64,000 nucleotides of DNA from CALDTK01 sp965215115 (GCA_965215115.1 OZ244050.1:4154001-4218000), one strand, 5' to 3'; shown: positions 7,710 to 16,646, numbered from the stretch's first letter. Translations and numbers: made by a program. The notes: generated by a model not told the origin, from the letters alone.

Positions 7710-8814
7710 TGACAAAGTAGGTGTCGGCGTCGGTGGGGTCGTACGGCTCGCTGATCCAGAATAGACAGACGAGCTCGCTCGAGCCGGTGTTGGTGATGTT
7801 GTGCGTGTGCCAGATGGGCATGTCGACGTAGCCGGGCTGGGTTCCGCTCAAGGCAAAACTCCTTACCTGCGCACTGCCCACACGGCGGATGTCGATACGG
7901 GCCTCCCCCTGGATCACGGCGAAGCGCTCGGCCTTGCGGGTGTGGAAGTGATTGCCGCGCGTGACCCCGGGGACGGTGGTCGAATACGAGAACTGACCCC
8001 GTCCGAGCGTCCTTGCCACCTCGATGAAGCTGCCCCGCTGGTCGGTGTGCTGCACGAAGGCGCGGTGGCCGTGCTGGGCGTACCAGTAGGTGTAGTACGT
8101 CGTGAACAGCGCCCGCGTCGTAGCGTCCCCGAGGTCGGGCACCGTACCCGTCTGGTCGAAGGCGTCGTGCATTTCCGTCAGGCGGGTAGCCAACTCCACC
8201 ACCCCCAGCTTGTGGCGCGGGCTCACCCAAACCTCGCCACTCCGCTCGCCGTCGATGATGTCGTGCATATCGGAGATGAGCTCGTTGACGTAAATCATGT
8301 CGAGCTCGGCGTCCTGGTGCACCTCTGGCGTTTCGCCTTTTACGAGCTTATCGCAAAACGTGGCCACCACCGAGTTGTACTTCGGCTGCGAGAAGGGCCC
8401 GAATACGTTGGGGATCACCAGGTTGACGACCCGCGCTCCGGATGTTTTGGCGAAAGCCGCCAGCAGCGCCGCCCCCGCGCGCTTGGACTGTGCGTACAGG
8501 GAGTCCCGCGTGATGTGCGTCGACGAGGAGAAGAGGATGGTCGGCCGCGCGTCCGCACGTTCGCAGGCCGCCACGAGTCGCTCGACGAGGCGCACGTTGG
8601 TGTCGTGGAGGCGCTGCTCGTCGCTGTCGCGGTTGACCGCCGCGAGGTGCACGACGGTGCCGCAGGTTTTGACGAAAGTCTCCAAGGCCGCCTCGTCCGC
8701 AAAATCCGGCACGTCGTAGGTGAGCACTTCGCGCCCGCAAACGTGCTCGAGGTAGGCGTGGAGGAGACCCCCGACGAAGCCCTGGGAGCCGGTGATGCCG
8801 ATGACGCTGCTCAC
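7702..8814 (-). CDS. fnlB: FnlB/WbjC-type bifunctional reductase/epimerase with cupin domain
   Basis: Second enzyme of UDP-L-FucNAc synthesis, acting on the 4-keto product of FnlA (C3 epimerization and C4 reduction). The 370 residues consist of an SDR-like Rossmann domain starting VIGITGSQGFVGG, with YAQSK as the YxxxK pair, then a C-terminal cupin-like domain containing GNHFHTRKAERFAVIQG. It starts at GTG 8814, sharing a base with the TAG stop of fnlA (TAGTG). A much longer open frame extends upstream but is only the antisense-free shadow of fnlA. One exact copy of the iterated 14-base word lies at 8444 (codes AFAKT) and a two-mismatch copy at 8666. Confidence 0.9.
   Translation of the reverse strand: MSSVIGITGSQGFVGGLLHAYLEHVCGREVLTYDVPDFADEAALETFVKTCGTVVHLAAVNRDSDEQRLHDTNVRLVERLVAACERADARPTILFSSSTHITRDSLYAQSKRAGAALLAAFAKTSGARVVNLVIPNVFGPFSQPKYNSVVATFCDKLVKGETPEVHQDAELDMIYVNELISDMHDIIDGERSGEVWVSPRHKLGVVELATRLTEMHDAFDQTGTVPDLGDATTRALFTTYYTYWYAQHGHRAFVQHTDQRGSFIEVARTLGRGQFSYSTTVPGVTRGNHFHTRKAERFAVIQGEARIDIRRVGSAQVRSFALSGTQPGYVDMPIWHTHNITNTGSSELVCLFWISEPYDPTDADTYFVNV
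8444..8458 (+). repeat. Iterated word, copy 2
   Basis: Exact copy inside fnlB, coding AFAKT in an unrelated protein. A two-mismatch copy follows at 8666-8680. Confidence 0.85.
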
Positions 8815-9833
8815 TAGACGGGGACCGTGCGGTGGTTCATGGCCGCGTGGATCACGGGGAGTTTGAGCAGCAGCTCTTTGGTCCCCTCGACGTCGAGGCG
8901 CTCGGTGTTGTGGCTGTGGTACTCCTCCACCTCGGCGACGTGTTTGTCGCCCTGGTCGAAGAACACGCCGTAGTTCAGGTTGCGGGTATCGGCCGGGATG
9001 CGGAAGTAGTTGTCCATGTCGATCGCCTTGACCATCTCCTCGCGGTTGACGAGGGATTCGTACAGCTTCTCGCCGTGGCGCGTGCCGATGACGCGGATCT
9101 CGGAGCGGGAGTCGAGGAGTTCGATGATGGCTTTCGCCAAAACTTCGATCGTGGAGGCCGGGGACTTCTGGACGAACATGTCGCCGGGTTCGCCGCGGTC
9201 GAAGGCGAACATGACGAGGTCGACCGCGTCCTCGAGGGTCATCATGAACCGCGTCATCTCCGGGTCGGTGATCGTGAGGTCGTCCCCGGCGAGGGCCTGC
9301 TTGATGAACAGCGGGATGACCGACCCGCGGCTCGCCATGACGTTGCCGTAGCGCGTCCCGCAGAGCACGGTCGAGGTGCTCTGCCGGGAGGCCGCCACCA
9401 TGACCTTCTCCATCAGGGCCTTCGACATGCCCATGGCGTTGATCGGGTAGACGGCCTTGTCGGTCGAGAGCACGACGGCCTTCTTGATCCCGTGGCGGAT
9501 GGCGCTGTTGAGGACGTTGGAGGCGCCGAGGACGTTGGTCTTGACGGCCTCGAGGGGGAAGAACTCGCAACTCGGCACCTGCTTGAGGGCCGCGGCGTGG
9601 AAGACGTAGTCGACGCCCTGCATGACGGCGTCCACGCTCGTCGGATCGCGAACGTCGCCGATGAAGAAGTCGACGTTGCTAGAGCCGAAGGCCCGGCGCA
9701 TGTCGTCCTGTTTTTTCTCGTCGCGGCTCAGGATACGGATGCTGCCGAAGCGCGCGCGATCGAGGGCCCCGCGGAGGACGGCGTTCCCGAATGAGCCGGT
9801 GCCGCCGGTGATGAGGAGGGTGGGTTTGGACAT
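8814..9833 (-). CDS. fnlA: UDP-GlcNAc 4,6-dehydratase/5-epimerase, FnlA/CapE/WbjB type
   Basis: First enzyme of UDP-L-FucNAc synthesis (339 residues): dehydrates UDP-GlcNAc and inverts C5. The NAD-binding TGGTGSFG is at residues 9-16. In place of YxxxK it has the MGMSK (MxxxK) arrangement inside YPINAMGMSKAL, characteristic of the inverting FlaA1/CapE dehydratases. GTRYGNVMASRGSV and HGEKLYE are also family hallmarks. ATG at 9833 is chosen because upstream residues are not homologous; the gap to hisF2 is 10 bases. It contains a copy of the iterated word at 9129 in the frame coding VLAKA. Confidence 0.93.
   Translation of the reverse strand: MSKPTLLITGGTGSFGNAVLRGALDRARFGSIRILSRDEKKQDDMRRAFGSSNVDFFIGDVRDPTSVDAVMQGVDYVFHAAALKQVPSCEFFPLEAVKTNVLGASNVLNSAIRHGIKKAVVLSTDKAVYPINAMGMSKALMEKVMVAASRQSTSTVLCGTRYGNVMASRGSVIPLFIKQALAGDDLTITDPEMTRFMMTLEDAVDLVMFAFDRGEPGDMFVQKSPASTIEVLAKAIIELLDSRSEIRVIGTRHGEKLYESLVNREEMVKAIDMDNYFRIPADTRNLNYGVFFDQGDKHVAEVEEYHSHNTERLDVEGTKELLLKLPVIHAAMNHRTVPV
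9129..9143 (-). repeat. Iterated word, copy 3
   Basis: Exact copy in fnlA, opposite orientation to copies 1 and 2, coding VLAKA in another frame of the word. Confidence 0.85.
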
Positions 9834-9843
9834 GGTAGTGATT

Positions 9844-10617
9844 CTACGCTGGCTGCAGGATGGCCTGCTTGTCGGCCGCAGCCGGATACTGGATGAGGAC
9901 TGCTTTGTACTTGCCCTTGAACACGAAAAGACTCCCGGCCGCCGCCCCGATGATGGGGTGCTGGCGCACGAGCTCGGCGAGGTCGGCACTCGAGCCGGCC
10001 CCCCCGAGGACGGTCAGCGGCATACTGGTCGCCTCGCGGACCGCGCGCACGAGCTCGAGGTCGTACCCGGCCATCGTGCCGTCGCGATCGACGTTGTTGA
10101 TGACGAGTTCGCCGACGCCAATCTCGTCTACGCGCCGGGCGAACTCCACGGCGTCGATGCCCGTGGACTTCGTGCCGTTGTGGGTACACACCTGGTAGCT
10201 CTTGCGCAGGAAACCCTCGCGCTTGACGTCCATCACGAACACGACGCTCTGCAGGCCGACGGCCTTCGACATCTCGGCGAGGAGCTCCGGGCGGGCAACG
10301 GCAGCGGCGCTCACGGCCACCTTCTCGACCCCGAGGTGGATCAGCTCGAGGGCTTCTTGCGCCTGGGTGACGCCACCGCCGTAACACAGGGGCATGCGGC
10401 ACTCGACCGCGAGCCGGCGGACGAGGTCGAACTTCGGTCCGCGACCCTCGCGCGTGGCGTCGATGTCGATGACCATGAGTTCGTCGACCTGCTTCTCGTT
10501 AAAGATCTTGACCGCATTGAGTGGGTCCCCGACGTACTTGCCGGCGCCGAACTTCACGGTCTTCGTGAGTCCGCCCTGGTGGACGAGTAGGCAGGGGATG
10601 ATGCGGGATCGGAGCAA
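9844..10617 (-). CDS. HisF2-type ammonia-channel/cyclase-like subunit for sugar amidination
   Basis: 257-residue (beta-alpha)8 barrel related to imidazole glycerol phosphate synthase HisF, here serving an LPS-type N-acetyl-sugar amidotransferase instead of histidine synthesis. The early loop reads IPCLLVHQGG, where true HisF has a catalytic Asp (CLDVxxG), so that residue is missing. VIDIDATREG and NNVDRDGTMAGYDLEL are kept. Loss of the Asp with retention of the barrel is the known pattern in hisF2 genes next to hisH2 and wbpG/pseA/lfnA. The start is TTG at 10617, four bases after the hisH2 stop; no ATG is available upstream in the gap. Confidence 0.85.
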   Translation of the reverse strand: MLRSRIIPCLLVHQGGLTKTVKFGAGKYVGDPLNAVKIFNEKQVDELMVIDIDATREGRGPKFDLVRRLAVECRMPLCYGGGVTQAQEALELIHLGVEKVAVSAAAVARPELLAEMSKAVGLQSVVFVMDVKREGFLRKSYQVCTHNGTKSTGIDAVEFARRVDEIGVGELVINNVDRDGTMAGYDLELVRAVREATSMPLTVLGGAGSSADLAELVRQHPIIGAAAGSLFVFKGKYKAVLIQYPAAADKQAILQPA

Positions 10618-10621
10618 GGCG

Positions 10622-11239
10622 CTAGTTGAGCTTGGCGAAGTTGCGGAAGAGCTGAACGCCGTTGTCGTGGCTCTTCTCCGGGTGGAACTGCATGCCGTAT
10701 ACGTTGTCGCGCCGGATGGCGCACGCGAATGGGGTAGGGTAGTCGGCCTCCGCGATAACGTCGCCACGGTCGGCGGGATCGAAGAAGTAGGAGTGCAGAA
10801 AGTAAAAACCGCGGTCGGTGTCGACGCCGTCGAGGATCGCGGGTGCGCCCACGGGGCGGATGCTGTTCCAACCCATGTGCGGGAGGTGGGGCTTGGTGGT
10901 GAAGTCGCTTTCGCTAAAACGCCGTACGGCGCCCTTGATCCACCCGAAGCCCGGGAGCCTTCCTTCCTCGCTCCCGTCGCCGAGGACCTGCATCCCGACG
11001 CACACCCCCATGATGGGTTTCTTACGCTCGAGGACCTGGTAGTTGAGCGTCGGCACGAGGCCCATGTCATCGACGAGTCGCATGGTCTCGTCGAAGGCGC
11101 CGACCCCCGGGAGGATCAAGCGGTCGGCGGCCTCCACGCGCGCCGGCGTGGTCACCAGCTCGAAGGGGATGTGGAGCCGGTGGTAGATGGTGGCGATGGC
11201 GTGGATGTTGCCGGAGCCGTAGTCGATGAGGCCGATCAT
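10622..11239 (-). CDS. HisH2-type glutamine amidotransferase
   Basis: 205-residue class I glutamine amidotransferase that releases ammonia from glutamine for the neighbouring amidotransferase complex. Visible motifs: MIGLIDYGSGN at the start, LPGVGAF oxyanion loop, the nucleophile Cys in GVCVGMQVLG, and the catalytic His-x-Glu in MQFHPEKS. ATG at 11239 forms an ATGA overlap with the lfnA-like gene and matches the family N terminus; an upstream in-frame start would add unrelated residues. It carries a one-mismatch copy of the iterated word at 10907 (codes RFSES). Confidence 0.88.
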   Translation of the reverse strand: MIGLIDYGSGNIHAIATIYHRLHIPFELVTTPARVEAADRLILPGVGAFDETMRLVDDMGLVPTLNYQVLERKKPIMGVCVGMQVLGDGSEEGRLPGFGWIKGAVRRFSESDFTTKPHLPHMGWNSIRPVGAPAILDGVDTDRGFYFLHSYFFDPADRGDVIAEADYPTPFACAIRRDNVYGMQFHPEKSHDNGVQLFRNFAKLN

Positions 11240-12411
11240 CTGCGGATCGAGCGCTCGAGCCCGAGCAGGCGCATGGTCTTGGCGCCGAGCTCGAATAGCC
11301 ACTCCTGGTTTTTGTAGTCCTTGTACGTGCGGCGGGGCATCTCGTGGAAGGCCTTTAGTTCATCGACGGTGATCTCGAGCTTGGAGGCGATGTACTCGAA
11401 GCTTGCGGCGGCCTCCTCCGCCGACATCGGCGGATCTTGGAGTTGTGCCAGCGCCTCCTCGCGCGTCATCTGTCCGGTGAGGATCAGGGAGGAGAACTGC
11501 ACCCGCCGGGTGTCGAACCCGAAGCGCGTCGGCAGCCAGAAGCTCTCGAAGAAGCGCGTGAAGCGGCTCTCGTCGTGCTTGCGGGGGTAGGGGACCCAGC
11601 CGTACTCCTCGTTGAGGAACTGCATGGCCTCCGCCTTGATGTAGGGCAGGTAGTTGAGCGGTTTGAGCACACGGATCTTGCGTACGTACGGGAGGTAGAT
11701 TTTGTGCCAAAACACCGAACTGAACGGATACGTCGGTAGGGGCTTGGTCGCGTGGCGCCTCAGCAGGTCCCGGATGGCCACCATGTCGGTGCCGTAGTAG
11801 TAGAAGGCCTTCGGGTTATTGGTGACCTCCGTCGAGAAGTTGCCGCCGTTGAGGATGTATTTGATGTTGTGCTCGTCGGCAAAACGGTACAGCGTCGCCA
11901 CGAAGGCGTGGTCCTGGACCAGGTCGAGGCCGCAGGTCCCGGACCGGAACATGGCGAGTTGGAACTCCTTGACCTCCTCCCAGTTGATGACCTCGGTGTA
12001 GAGGTCCAGACCGAGCTTCTCGATCATCACCTGGATGTTGTGTACGGCGAGGTCGGAGTTCCACCCGGCGTCGACGTGGAAGACGAGGGGCCGCAGGCCA
12101 AACTCCTTGACGACGAGGTGGAGCATGTAGGAGCTGTCGGCCCCGCCGCTCATCCCCATGATGCAGTCGAAGTCGCGGCCCTCGCCGTCGGCCTTGATCT
12201 TGTCGATGTAGCCCTGCAGTTCGGCGCGGCCCTTTTCGCCGGTGTCCCAGTTGGGCTGGACGTGGGTGTAAAAGCTTTGACACTGATCGCAAACGCCCGC
12301 CTCGTCGAAGGTGATCCCGGGGTCGGAGGTGTCCATCACGCAGTTGGTGCAGATCTGGTACGGCCGCTCCGGGAATCCGGGAGGTGGGTAGATGGTTTTG
12401 GTACTAAGCAT
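11236..12411 (-). CDS. N-acetyl sugar amidotransferase (WbpG/PseA/LfnA family)
   Basis: ATP-dependent amidotransferase that turns the acetamido group of a sugar nucleotide into an acetamidino group, using ammonia from HisH2/HisF2. The 391-residue protein has a zinc-finger-like N terminus (CTNCVMDTSDPG and CDQC), an ATP-pyrophosphatase P-loop SGGADSSYML, and the long C-terminal region typical of the family. The adjacent FnlABC set makes UDP-L-FucNAc the likely substrate, giving an L-FucNAm residue as in the Pseudomonas LfnA pathway. This assignment of substrate is inference from gene order. ATG at 12411; the next gene upstream ends 20 bases before. Confidence 0.9.
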   Translation of the reverse strand: MLSTKTIYPPPGFPERPYQICTNCVMDTSDPGITFDEAGVCDQCQSFYTHVQPNWDTGEKGRAELQGYIDKIKADGEGRDFDCIMGMSGGADSSYMLHLVVKEFGLRPLVFHVDAGWNSDLAVHNIQVMIEKLGLDLYTEVINWEEVKEFQLAMFRSGTCGLDLVQDHAFVATLYRFADEHNIKYILNGGNFSTEVTNNPKAFYYYGTDMVAIRDLLRRHATKPLPTYPFSSVFWHKIYLPYVRKIRVLKPLNYLPYIKAEAMQFLNEEYGWVPYPRKHDESRFTRFFESFWLPTRFGFDTRRVQFSSLILTGQMTREEALAQLQDPPMSAEEAAASFEYIASKLEITVDELKAFHEMPRRTYKDYKNQEWLFELGAKTMRLLGLERSIRR

Positions 12412-12431
12412 GCGTTGAGGAGTCGCGGGCG

Positions 12432-13652
12432 CTAGAATTTCTTGGGTGTCTTCGTCGCCGGGAAGGAGTTGCCGCGCATCTCGACGGCGCTCTCGGTCTT
12501 GATGATGATCTCGTCGGCTTCCGGGCGTGCTTTGGCGAACTCGTTGTCGAGGATGTGGACGTCCTCCGATTCGGAGTTGAGGTAGATGGCGTGGTTGTAG
12601 CCCCAACGCAGGTCCGCCCCGTAGCTGCCGACGGTGTTGTCGGCGAAGGTCGTATTGATGAAACGGCCCTCCGCGAAGCAGGTCGAGATACGGCCGACGC
12701 GGTTGTTGACGATCGACGCATCGTAGACCGACGAGGTGCCCGAGGTCCGGAGGAAGCGGGCGCAGGCCCCGACCGAGTTCGACTTTACCCTGTAGTCGCT
12801 AAGGGTCATCGGTTCGCTCAGGCAATCGGATTCGAGGAAGAAAAGACACGTATCCGCCGTGTTGCCGCGGACCAAGGCACGGGAGACCGGCCGCGACATG
12901 GCGAAGTTGATCGGGTTCGAGCAGGAGTAGAACTCGTTATCGACGATCGCAATCGAATTGCCGGATTGGATCTTGATCCCCCTGGCGGCGCAGCCGCGGA
13001 ACGTACAGTCTCGCACCTCGACATCGGTCACCCGACCGGCGCCCTGAATCTGGATACCGTCCCCGTCGTTACCATAAGGAGGGTTGTCGGCAGCGCTGGA
13101 AGCTCCGATGTTGTCGAACTCGCAATCGGTGATTTGGACGTGGGCGGTCGACTTGTAACCGCCGACGAAGATGGCGTCGTAGGAGTAGGTTACCCCGGGA
13201 GGGGTTTTGGCGCCGAAATTCCGAAAGGTAGACTTTGTCACGGAGGCGTTGCTCACGTCGGAGAGGTGTATGCCGGTGCCGTAGATCGATTCTATGTGGC
13301 AATCGCTAATGGATAGGCCTTCGCAGTTTCGGGCGGCCATGGCGTAACGCAGATTCTCTCGTTCGAGAAAGGCGCGAGGTTGGACCGGCTCGATGGGCGG
13401 GCCAGTGATGCGTAGACCAGAGATGCTGCAGTCGCGGCAGTTCTCGAAGGTCACGAGGGGCAATTCTGAGTCGTCGTCGAAAGTGAAGATCACGTCGGTA
13501 GCGACGACCTTCCGTTTGCTTCCCGAAATGACGAATCCTTCGTCGAGGTGGTAGGTGCCAGGGGGGATGCGGACGACTTGGGTGCTCTCAGTCCGCAGCA
13601 ACCTTTGCCACTCCGGAGAACTCGCGCAGGTCAGATTGCACAGCACCATCAT
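12432..13652 (-). CDS. Secreted right-handed beta-helix (pectate-lyase-like) protein
   Basis: 406-residue protein dominated by parallel beta-helix repeats: recurring Ile/Val-x-x-Asn/Asp/Cys turns such as CEGLSISDCHIES, VQITDCEFDN, VEVRDCTFRGC and IAIVDNEFYSC. NDGDGIQIQG is a common helix element of polysaccharide-active proteins. The N terminus (MMVLCNLTCASS) looks like the end of a secretion signal but is short. Upstream in-frame codons would supply a basic region and a longer hydrophobic core without an ATG, GTG or TTG, so the true start is uncertain. Position in the locus suggests a lyase, epimerase or hydrolase acting on the exported polysaccharide. I see no catalytic residues that decide between these. 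Confidence 0.75.
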   Translation of the reverse strand: MMVLCNLTCASSPEWQRLLRTESTQVVRIPPGTYHLDEGFVISGSKRKVVATDVIFTFDDDSELPLVTFENCRDCSISGLRITGPPIEPVQPRAFLERENLRYAMAARNCEGLSISDCHIESIYGTGIHLSDVSNASVTKSTFRNFGAKTPPGVTYSYDAIFVGGYKSTAHVQITDCEFDNIGASSAADNPPYGNDGDGIQIQGAGRVTDVEVRDCTFRGCAARGIKIQSGNSIAIVDNEFYSCSNPINFAMSRPVSRALVRGNTADTCLFFLESDCLSEPMTLSDYRVKSNSVGACARFLRTSGTSSVYDASIVNNRVGRISTCFAEGRFINTTFADNTVGSYGADLRWGYNHAIYLNSESEDVHILDNEFAKARPEADEIIIKTESAVEMRGNSFPATKTPKKF

Positions 13653-13696
13653 TAGAACCAGTGCAAGTCCGGAAGACCGAGAGTGTGTGGATTCCG

Positions 13697-14845
13697 TTAG
13701 GATAAAGCCAAGACTTTATGTACGAAGTTTACGAAATTGCTCACCATTGCGTTGATGTTGTATTTGTCGCGCACGATGCCCAGCGCTTTTTGACGCATCT
13801 CCTGTCGGGTTCGCTCGTCGCGGAGAAGGTTGTCGACTTCGTGAAATAAGCTATCGCGGTCGCCGTAGCGGTAGGTGGATCCGGCCCCTGATTGGGTGAG
13901 CGCAACGAACTCCGGGCCATGGTCCAGGTAGTTGTCGTGAGTCACGACCGGGAGGCCGTAGCTGAATGCGTGCATCATGCTCAAGCCAATGGCGTGGGGG
14001 TAGACAAACAGCTCGGAGGACAGAAAATAGGGGGCAATCCGATGTTCATCGAAAACGGCGCCAACGAAATTCACGTGTTCCAACATATTGAGCTCCGCTA
14101 GCCTGTCCTGGACGAGTGCTTTACCGGGACCATCGCCGATGATGACCCAGAGGAGACGGCTGTGCGCTGCTACGAGTCGGGGAAGGACTTCGACGAGGTC
14201 AGCGACCCTGTTCTCTTGTAGTCGACCACTCGTGATGATGAGTTGGCGCGACACAAAACCCTGGGATTGCCTCCAGGCAAGCAGCTTATCGTCGGTCCAG
14301 TACGCCTTCGCAGATTCGATTTCTTCGAGGTCGAGCGCATTGTCGATCGACATGACGACTGTTGGATCGAAGCCCTCGGCCCGCAAGAGGTCGACATCGT
14401 GATCGGTGTACAGCAGGAAGTGCCGAATGGGGCGCCAGGTAGCCGACCGTAGCTTCGAGCGCAGGCTTCTGTTCGGATGTGAGAGACTGCTCCAGATGGC
14501 TACGGGTCGATTAAGCAACCGGCGAATCGTCGCGACAAATGTGTAGACTGGGTGTCTGAGGTTACCGTCCGATACGAGCAGATCAAACTCCCGGCCCAGC
14601 AACCGTCTGATCGGAACGGCATGTAAGACCGCTTGCCCCTTGAGCATCCGTAAAACCCTCAGGTGGCAAATCTCGATCTGCAACTTGCCGCTGGTCTCCG
14701 GGAACGCGCCGTACGAAGAGGAAGCCTCACAAAAGACGACCACGTCTAGCTGCTCTGCCAGCTTACGGTAAAACCCAGCCCGATAAGGCGGAAGCGTGTT
14801 GGTCAACACGGCAACACGAGGTCTACGCTCAACAGGACTACCCAT
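13697..14845 (-). CDS. GT4-family glycosyltransferase
   Basis: 382-residue GT-B glycosyltransferase. The N-terminal loop reads VAVLTNTLPPYRAGFYRKL. The C-terminal domain has ITSGRLQENRVADLVEVL, VIIGDGPG and HAIGLSMMHAFSYGLPVVTHDN, where the usual E-x7-E is replaced by a weaker version. ATG at 14845 forms TGATG with the upstream stop; a preceding in-frame TTG would add one residue. It lies in the AT-richer serotype module. Sugar specificity is not evident. Confidence 0.82.
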   Translation of the reverse strand: MGSPVERRPRVAVLTNTLPPYRAGFYRKLAEQLDVVVFCEASSSYGAFPETSGKLQIEICHLRVLRMLKGQAVLHAVPIRRLLGREFDLLVSDGNLRHPVYTFVATIRRLLNRPVAIWSSLSHPNRSLRSKLRSATWRPIRHFLLYTDHDVDLLRAEGFDPTVVMSIDNALDLEEIESAKAYWTDDKLLAWRQSQGFVSRQLIITSGRLQENRVADLVEVLPRLVAAHSRLLWVIIGDGPGKALVQDRLAELNMLEHVNFVGAVFDEHRIAPYFLSSELFVYPHAIGLSMMHAFSYGLPVVTHDNYLDHGPEFVALTQSGAGSTYRYGDRDSLFHEVDNLLRDERTRQEMRQKALGIVRDKYNINAMVSNFVNFVHKVLALS

Positions 14846-15963
14846 CAAATCTTGCCGGACGCGACCTCGTCGACGATTGCGTTGATTCTGGCCGTGAAGA
14901 CCTCTTCGCTATGTCGCTCGCGGGCGACGCGAAAGTTGTGCAGGGCGAAGGACTCGAGTTTAGGGAGGTCCGAAAACGCAGCCGATAGCACGTCGCGAAG
15001 CCCATCAACGTCTTGTTGGGGAGCTTCTATACCATTGACCTGATCGGCGAAGACTTCGGGGATGCCACTGTGGAGGGCAGTGATCACGGCGCAGCCCCCG
15101 GCGTACGCCTCGACGATCGTGAACGGTTGGCCTTCGTATGGATAGTAGGTAGGCAGACAGAACACGTGCGATGCTGCGTACAGCTCGGCTTTGGCTTCCC
15201 CGCCTACCGTCCCGAGGTAGCGAATGCGTGAGTTCGCGTCCGTGGCCGCTTTCAGGACTATTGCAAAATCACCGTCTTCCACCTGGCCAGCGAAGGTTAG
15301 ACAGGTCTTCGATTTGATTTGTTCGGGCAAGGAATTATAAGCGCGTAAGAGCTCTCTGTGTCCTTTGCCGGGTAACATGTTGCTCAGAAATAGGATTCGA
15401 AACTCGGAAGGTTCTCTAAAATTGGACTCGATAGCCTCCTGGGTAGTGTATAGATAAGACTCAGCGAAATTCGGCACCACGTGAATTTTGCTATCGTGGG
15501 TAACGGCGGAGAAGGTTTGTTTTTGGGCCTGTCCTTCGACGATCACGGCGCCGACGGTGCTTAGTAGTTTTCTATTGAGGTTGGTGAGGCGGGGACGCTG
15601 TACAGGATCATACAATCTGGCGAGGTTAGCGCCCCCGAGCATGTGTACGATCATACGATTGCGTCGCTTGCCGCGGATGCGATAGAAGCCGAGGTCTCGG
15701 AGGTTCCCGGCAATAGATTCGGCGTTAGATAGATAAACGACATCGACACGCTTCTCCGTCTTGTAAAACTGAAGCCAAGTCTTTAGGAAAAACAAAACTC
15801 TTTGAAAGGTCCAGTTCCCAGATTTATTGCTTCTCTTATTAAAGTTGATAACATCACATTGCCAGTCGTCACGGTCGTTAAAATGGTCGTAGACTTTTTC
15901 TAGAGGCAACGAATTGCCCGTGTACGGTGGGGGAAACGGACCCAGAATAAGTAGCTTCTTCAA
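14845..15963 (-). CDS. GT4-family glycosyltransferase, paralogue of 4205-5353
   Basis: 372-residue GT-B glycosyltransferase with LLILGPFPPPYTGNSL at the N terminus and CLPTYYPYEGQPF followed by IVEAYAGGCAV in the donor-binding domain. It shares these blocks with the gene at 4205-5353, so the two arose by duplication or were recruited from one family. The TTG at 15963 overlaps the stop of the FkbM gene as TTGA and gives a normal N terminus (MKKLLILGPF). An upstream TTG at 15990 would add nine residues. Base composition is lower in GC than in the fnl genes. Confidence 0.82.
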   Translation of the reverse strand: MKKLLILGPFPPPYTGNSLPLEKVYDHFNDRDDWQCDVINFNKRSNKSGNWTFQRVLFFLKTWLQFYKTEKRVDVVYLSNAESIAGNLRDLGFYRIRGKRRNRMIVHMLGGANLARLYDPVQRPRLTNLNRKLLSTVGAVIVEGQAQKQTFSAVTHDSKIHVVPNFAESYLYTTQEAIESNFREPSEFRILFLSNMLPGKGHRELLRAYNSLPEQIKSKTCLTFAGQVEDGDFAIVLKAATDANSRIRYLGTVGGEAKAELYAASHVFCLPTYYPYEGQPFTIVEAYAGGCAVITALHSGIPEVFADQVNGIEAPQQDVDGLRDVLSAAFSDLPKLESFALHNFRVARERHSEEVFTARINAIVDEVASGKI

Positions 15964-16646
15964 GGCTTTCTTGTAAAGGCGAATTCGCAAAAGCTGTCCG
16001 AGACATCAAACAACAGGTAGCCGTACGCTTTCAGCTTGTCGATAGCGGTCTCGGTTTCGGGGATGCTATATTCTGGCATGAAGTGATGAAATTCGACCAG
16101 CAGCTGAGTCGGGAAGACCTGAGAGGCAATGATGTCATCGATGACGGAATACTCGAATCCTTCAATGTCGAGCTTAAGTAGGTCTATACTCTGTAGGTCG
16201 TTATCCATCATTATGGAGGATAGCCGTCGGACTGGAACCTCAACGGGGACTGAGCCACTCGTCGGTCGCTGCGTATGCGAGATGTAGGTAGGATTCTCTG
16301 GCTTGTAAAACGTAGCGTTTGCATCGCTGTCGCTGATGCCGACACTGAAGAATTTGAGCTCGTCGGGTGGCCGCTCAGAACTGACCCATTCAGCCACAGT
16401 TGGTGTAGGATCGAAAGCCAGAACTTTACAACCGTACTTCTGGATGACGGATAAATCAAAACTGATGTCATTGCCTATGCCGAAGCTGAGGACCACTGAA
16501 TCGGCTGATAAACTATTCTTGATGATATTCCATCCGCCGTATTCGCTGCCATGCCGTTCGGTTTTCACGTTGACATCGATTACGTACATTGGTTGGGGCC
16601 TGCGGTACCGACGGTATACCCGTTTTAGCTTCGAAATGACATTCAT
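15960..16646 (-). CDS. FkbM-family methyltransferase
   Basis: 228-residue SAM-dependent O-methyltransferase of the FkbM type, common in O-antigen and capsule loci where it caps or decorates sugars. Motif I is VLSFGIGNDISFD and the hallmark LLKLDIEGFEYSVID lies near residue 150. The N terminus is basic (KLKRVYRRYRRPQ). ATG at 16646 overlaps the polymerase stop as ATGA. A terminal O-methyl group can end chain growth in related systems; whether this one does so is unknown. Confidence 0.85.
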   Translation of the reverse strand: MNVISKLKRVYRRYRRPQPMYVIDVNVKTERHGSEYGGWNIIKNSLSADSVVLSFGIGNDISFDLSVIQKYGCKVLAFDPTPTVAEWVSSERPPDELKFFSVGISDSDANATFYKPENPTYISHTQRPTSGSVPVEVPVRRLSSIMMDNDLQSIDLLKLDIEGFEYSVIDDIIASQVFPTQLLVEFHHFMPEYSIPETETAIDKLKAYGYLLFDVSDSFCEFAFTRKP

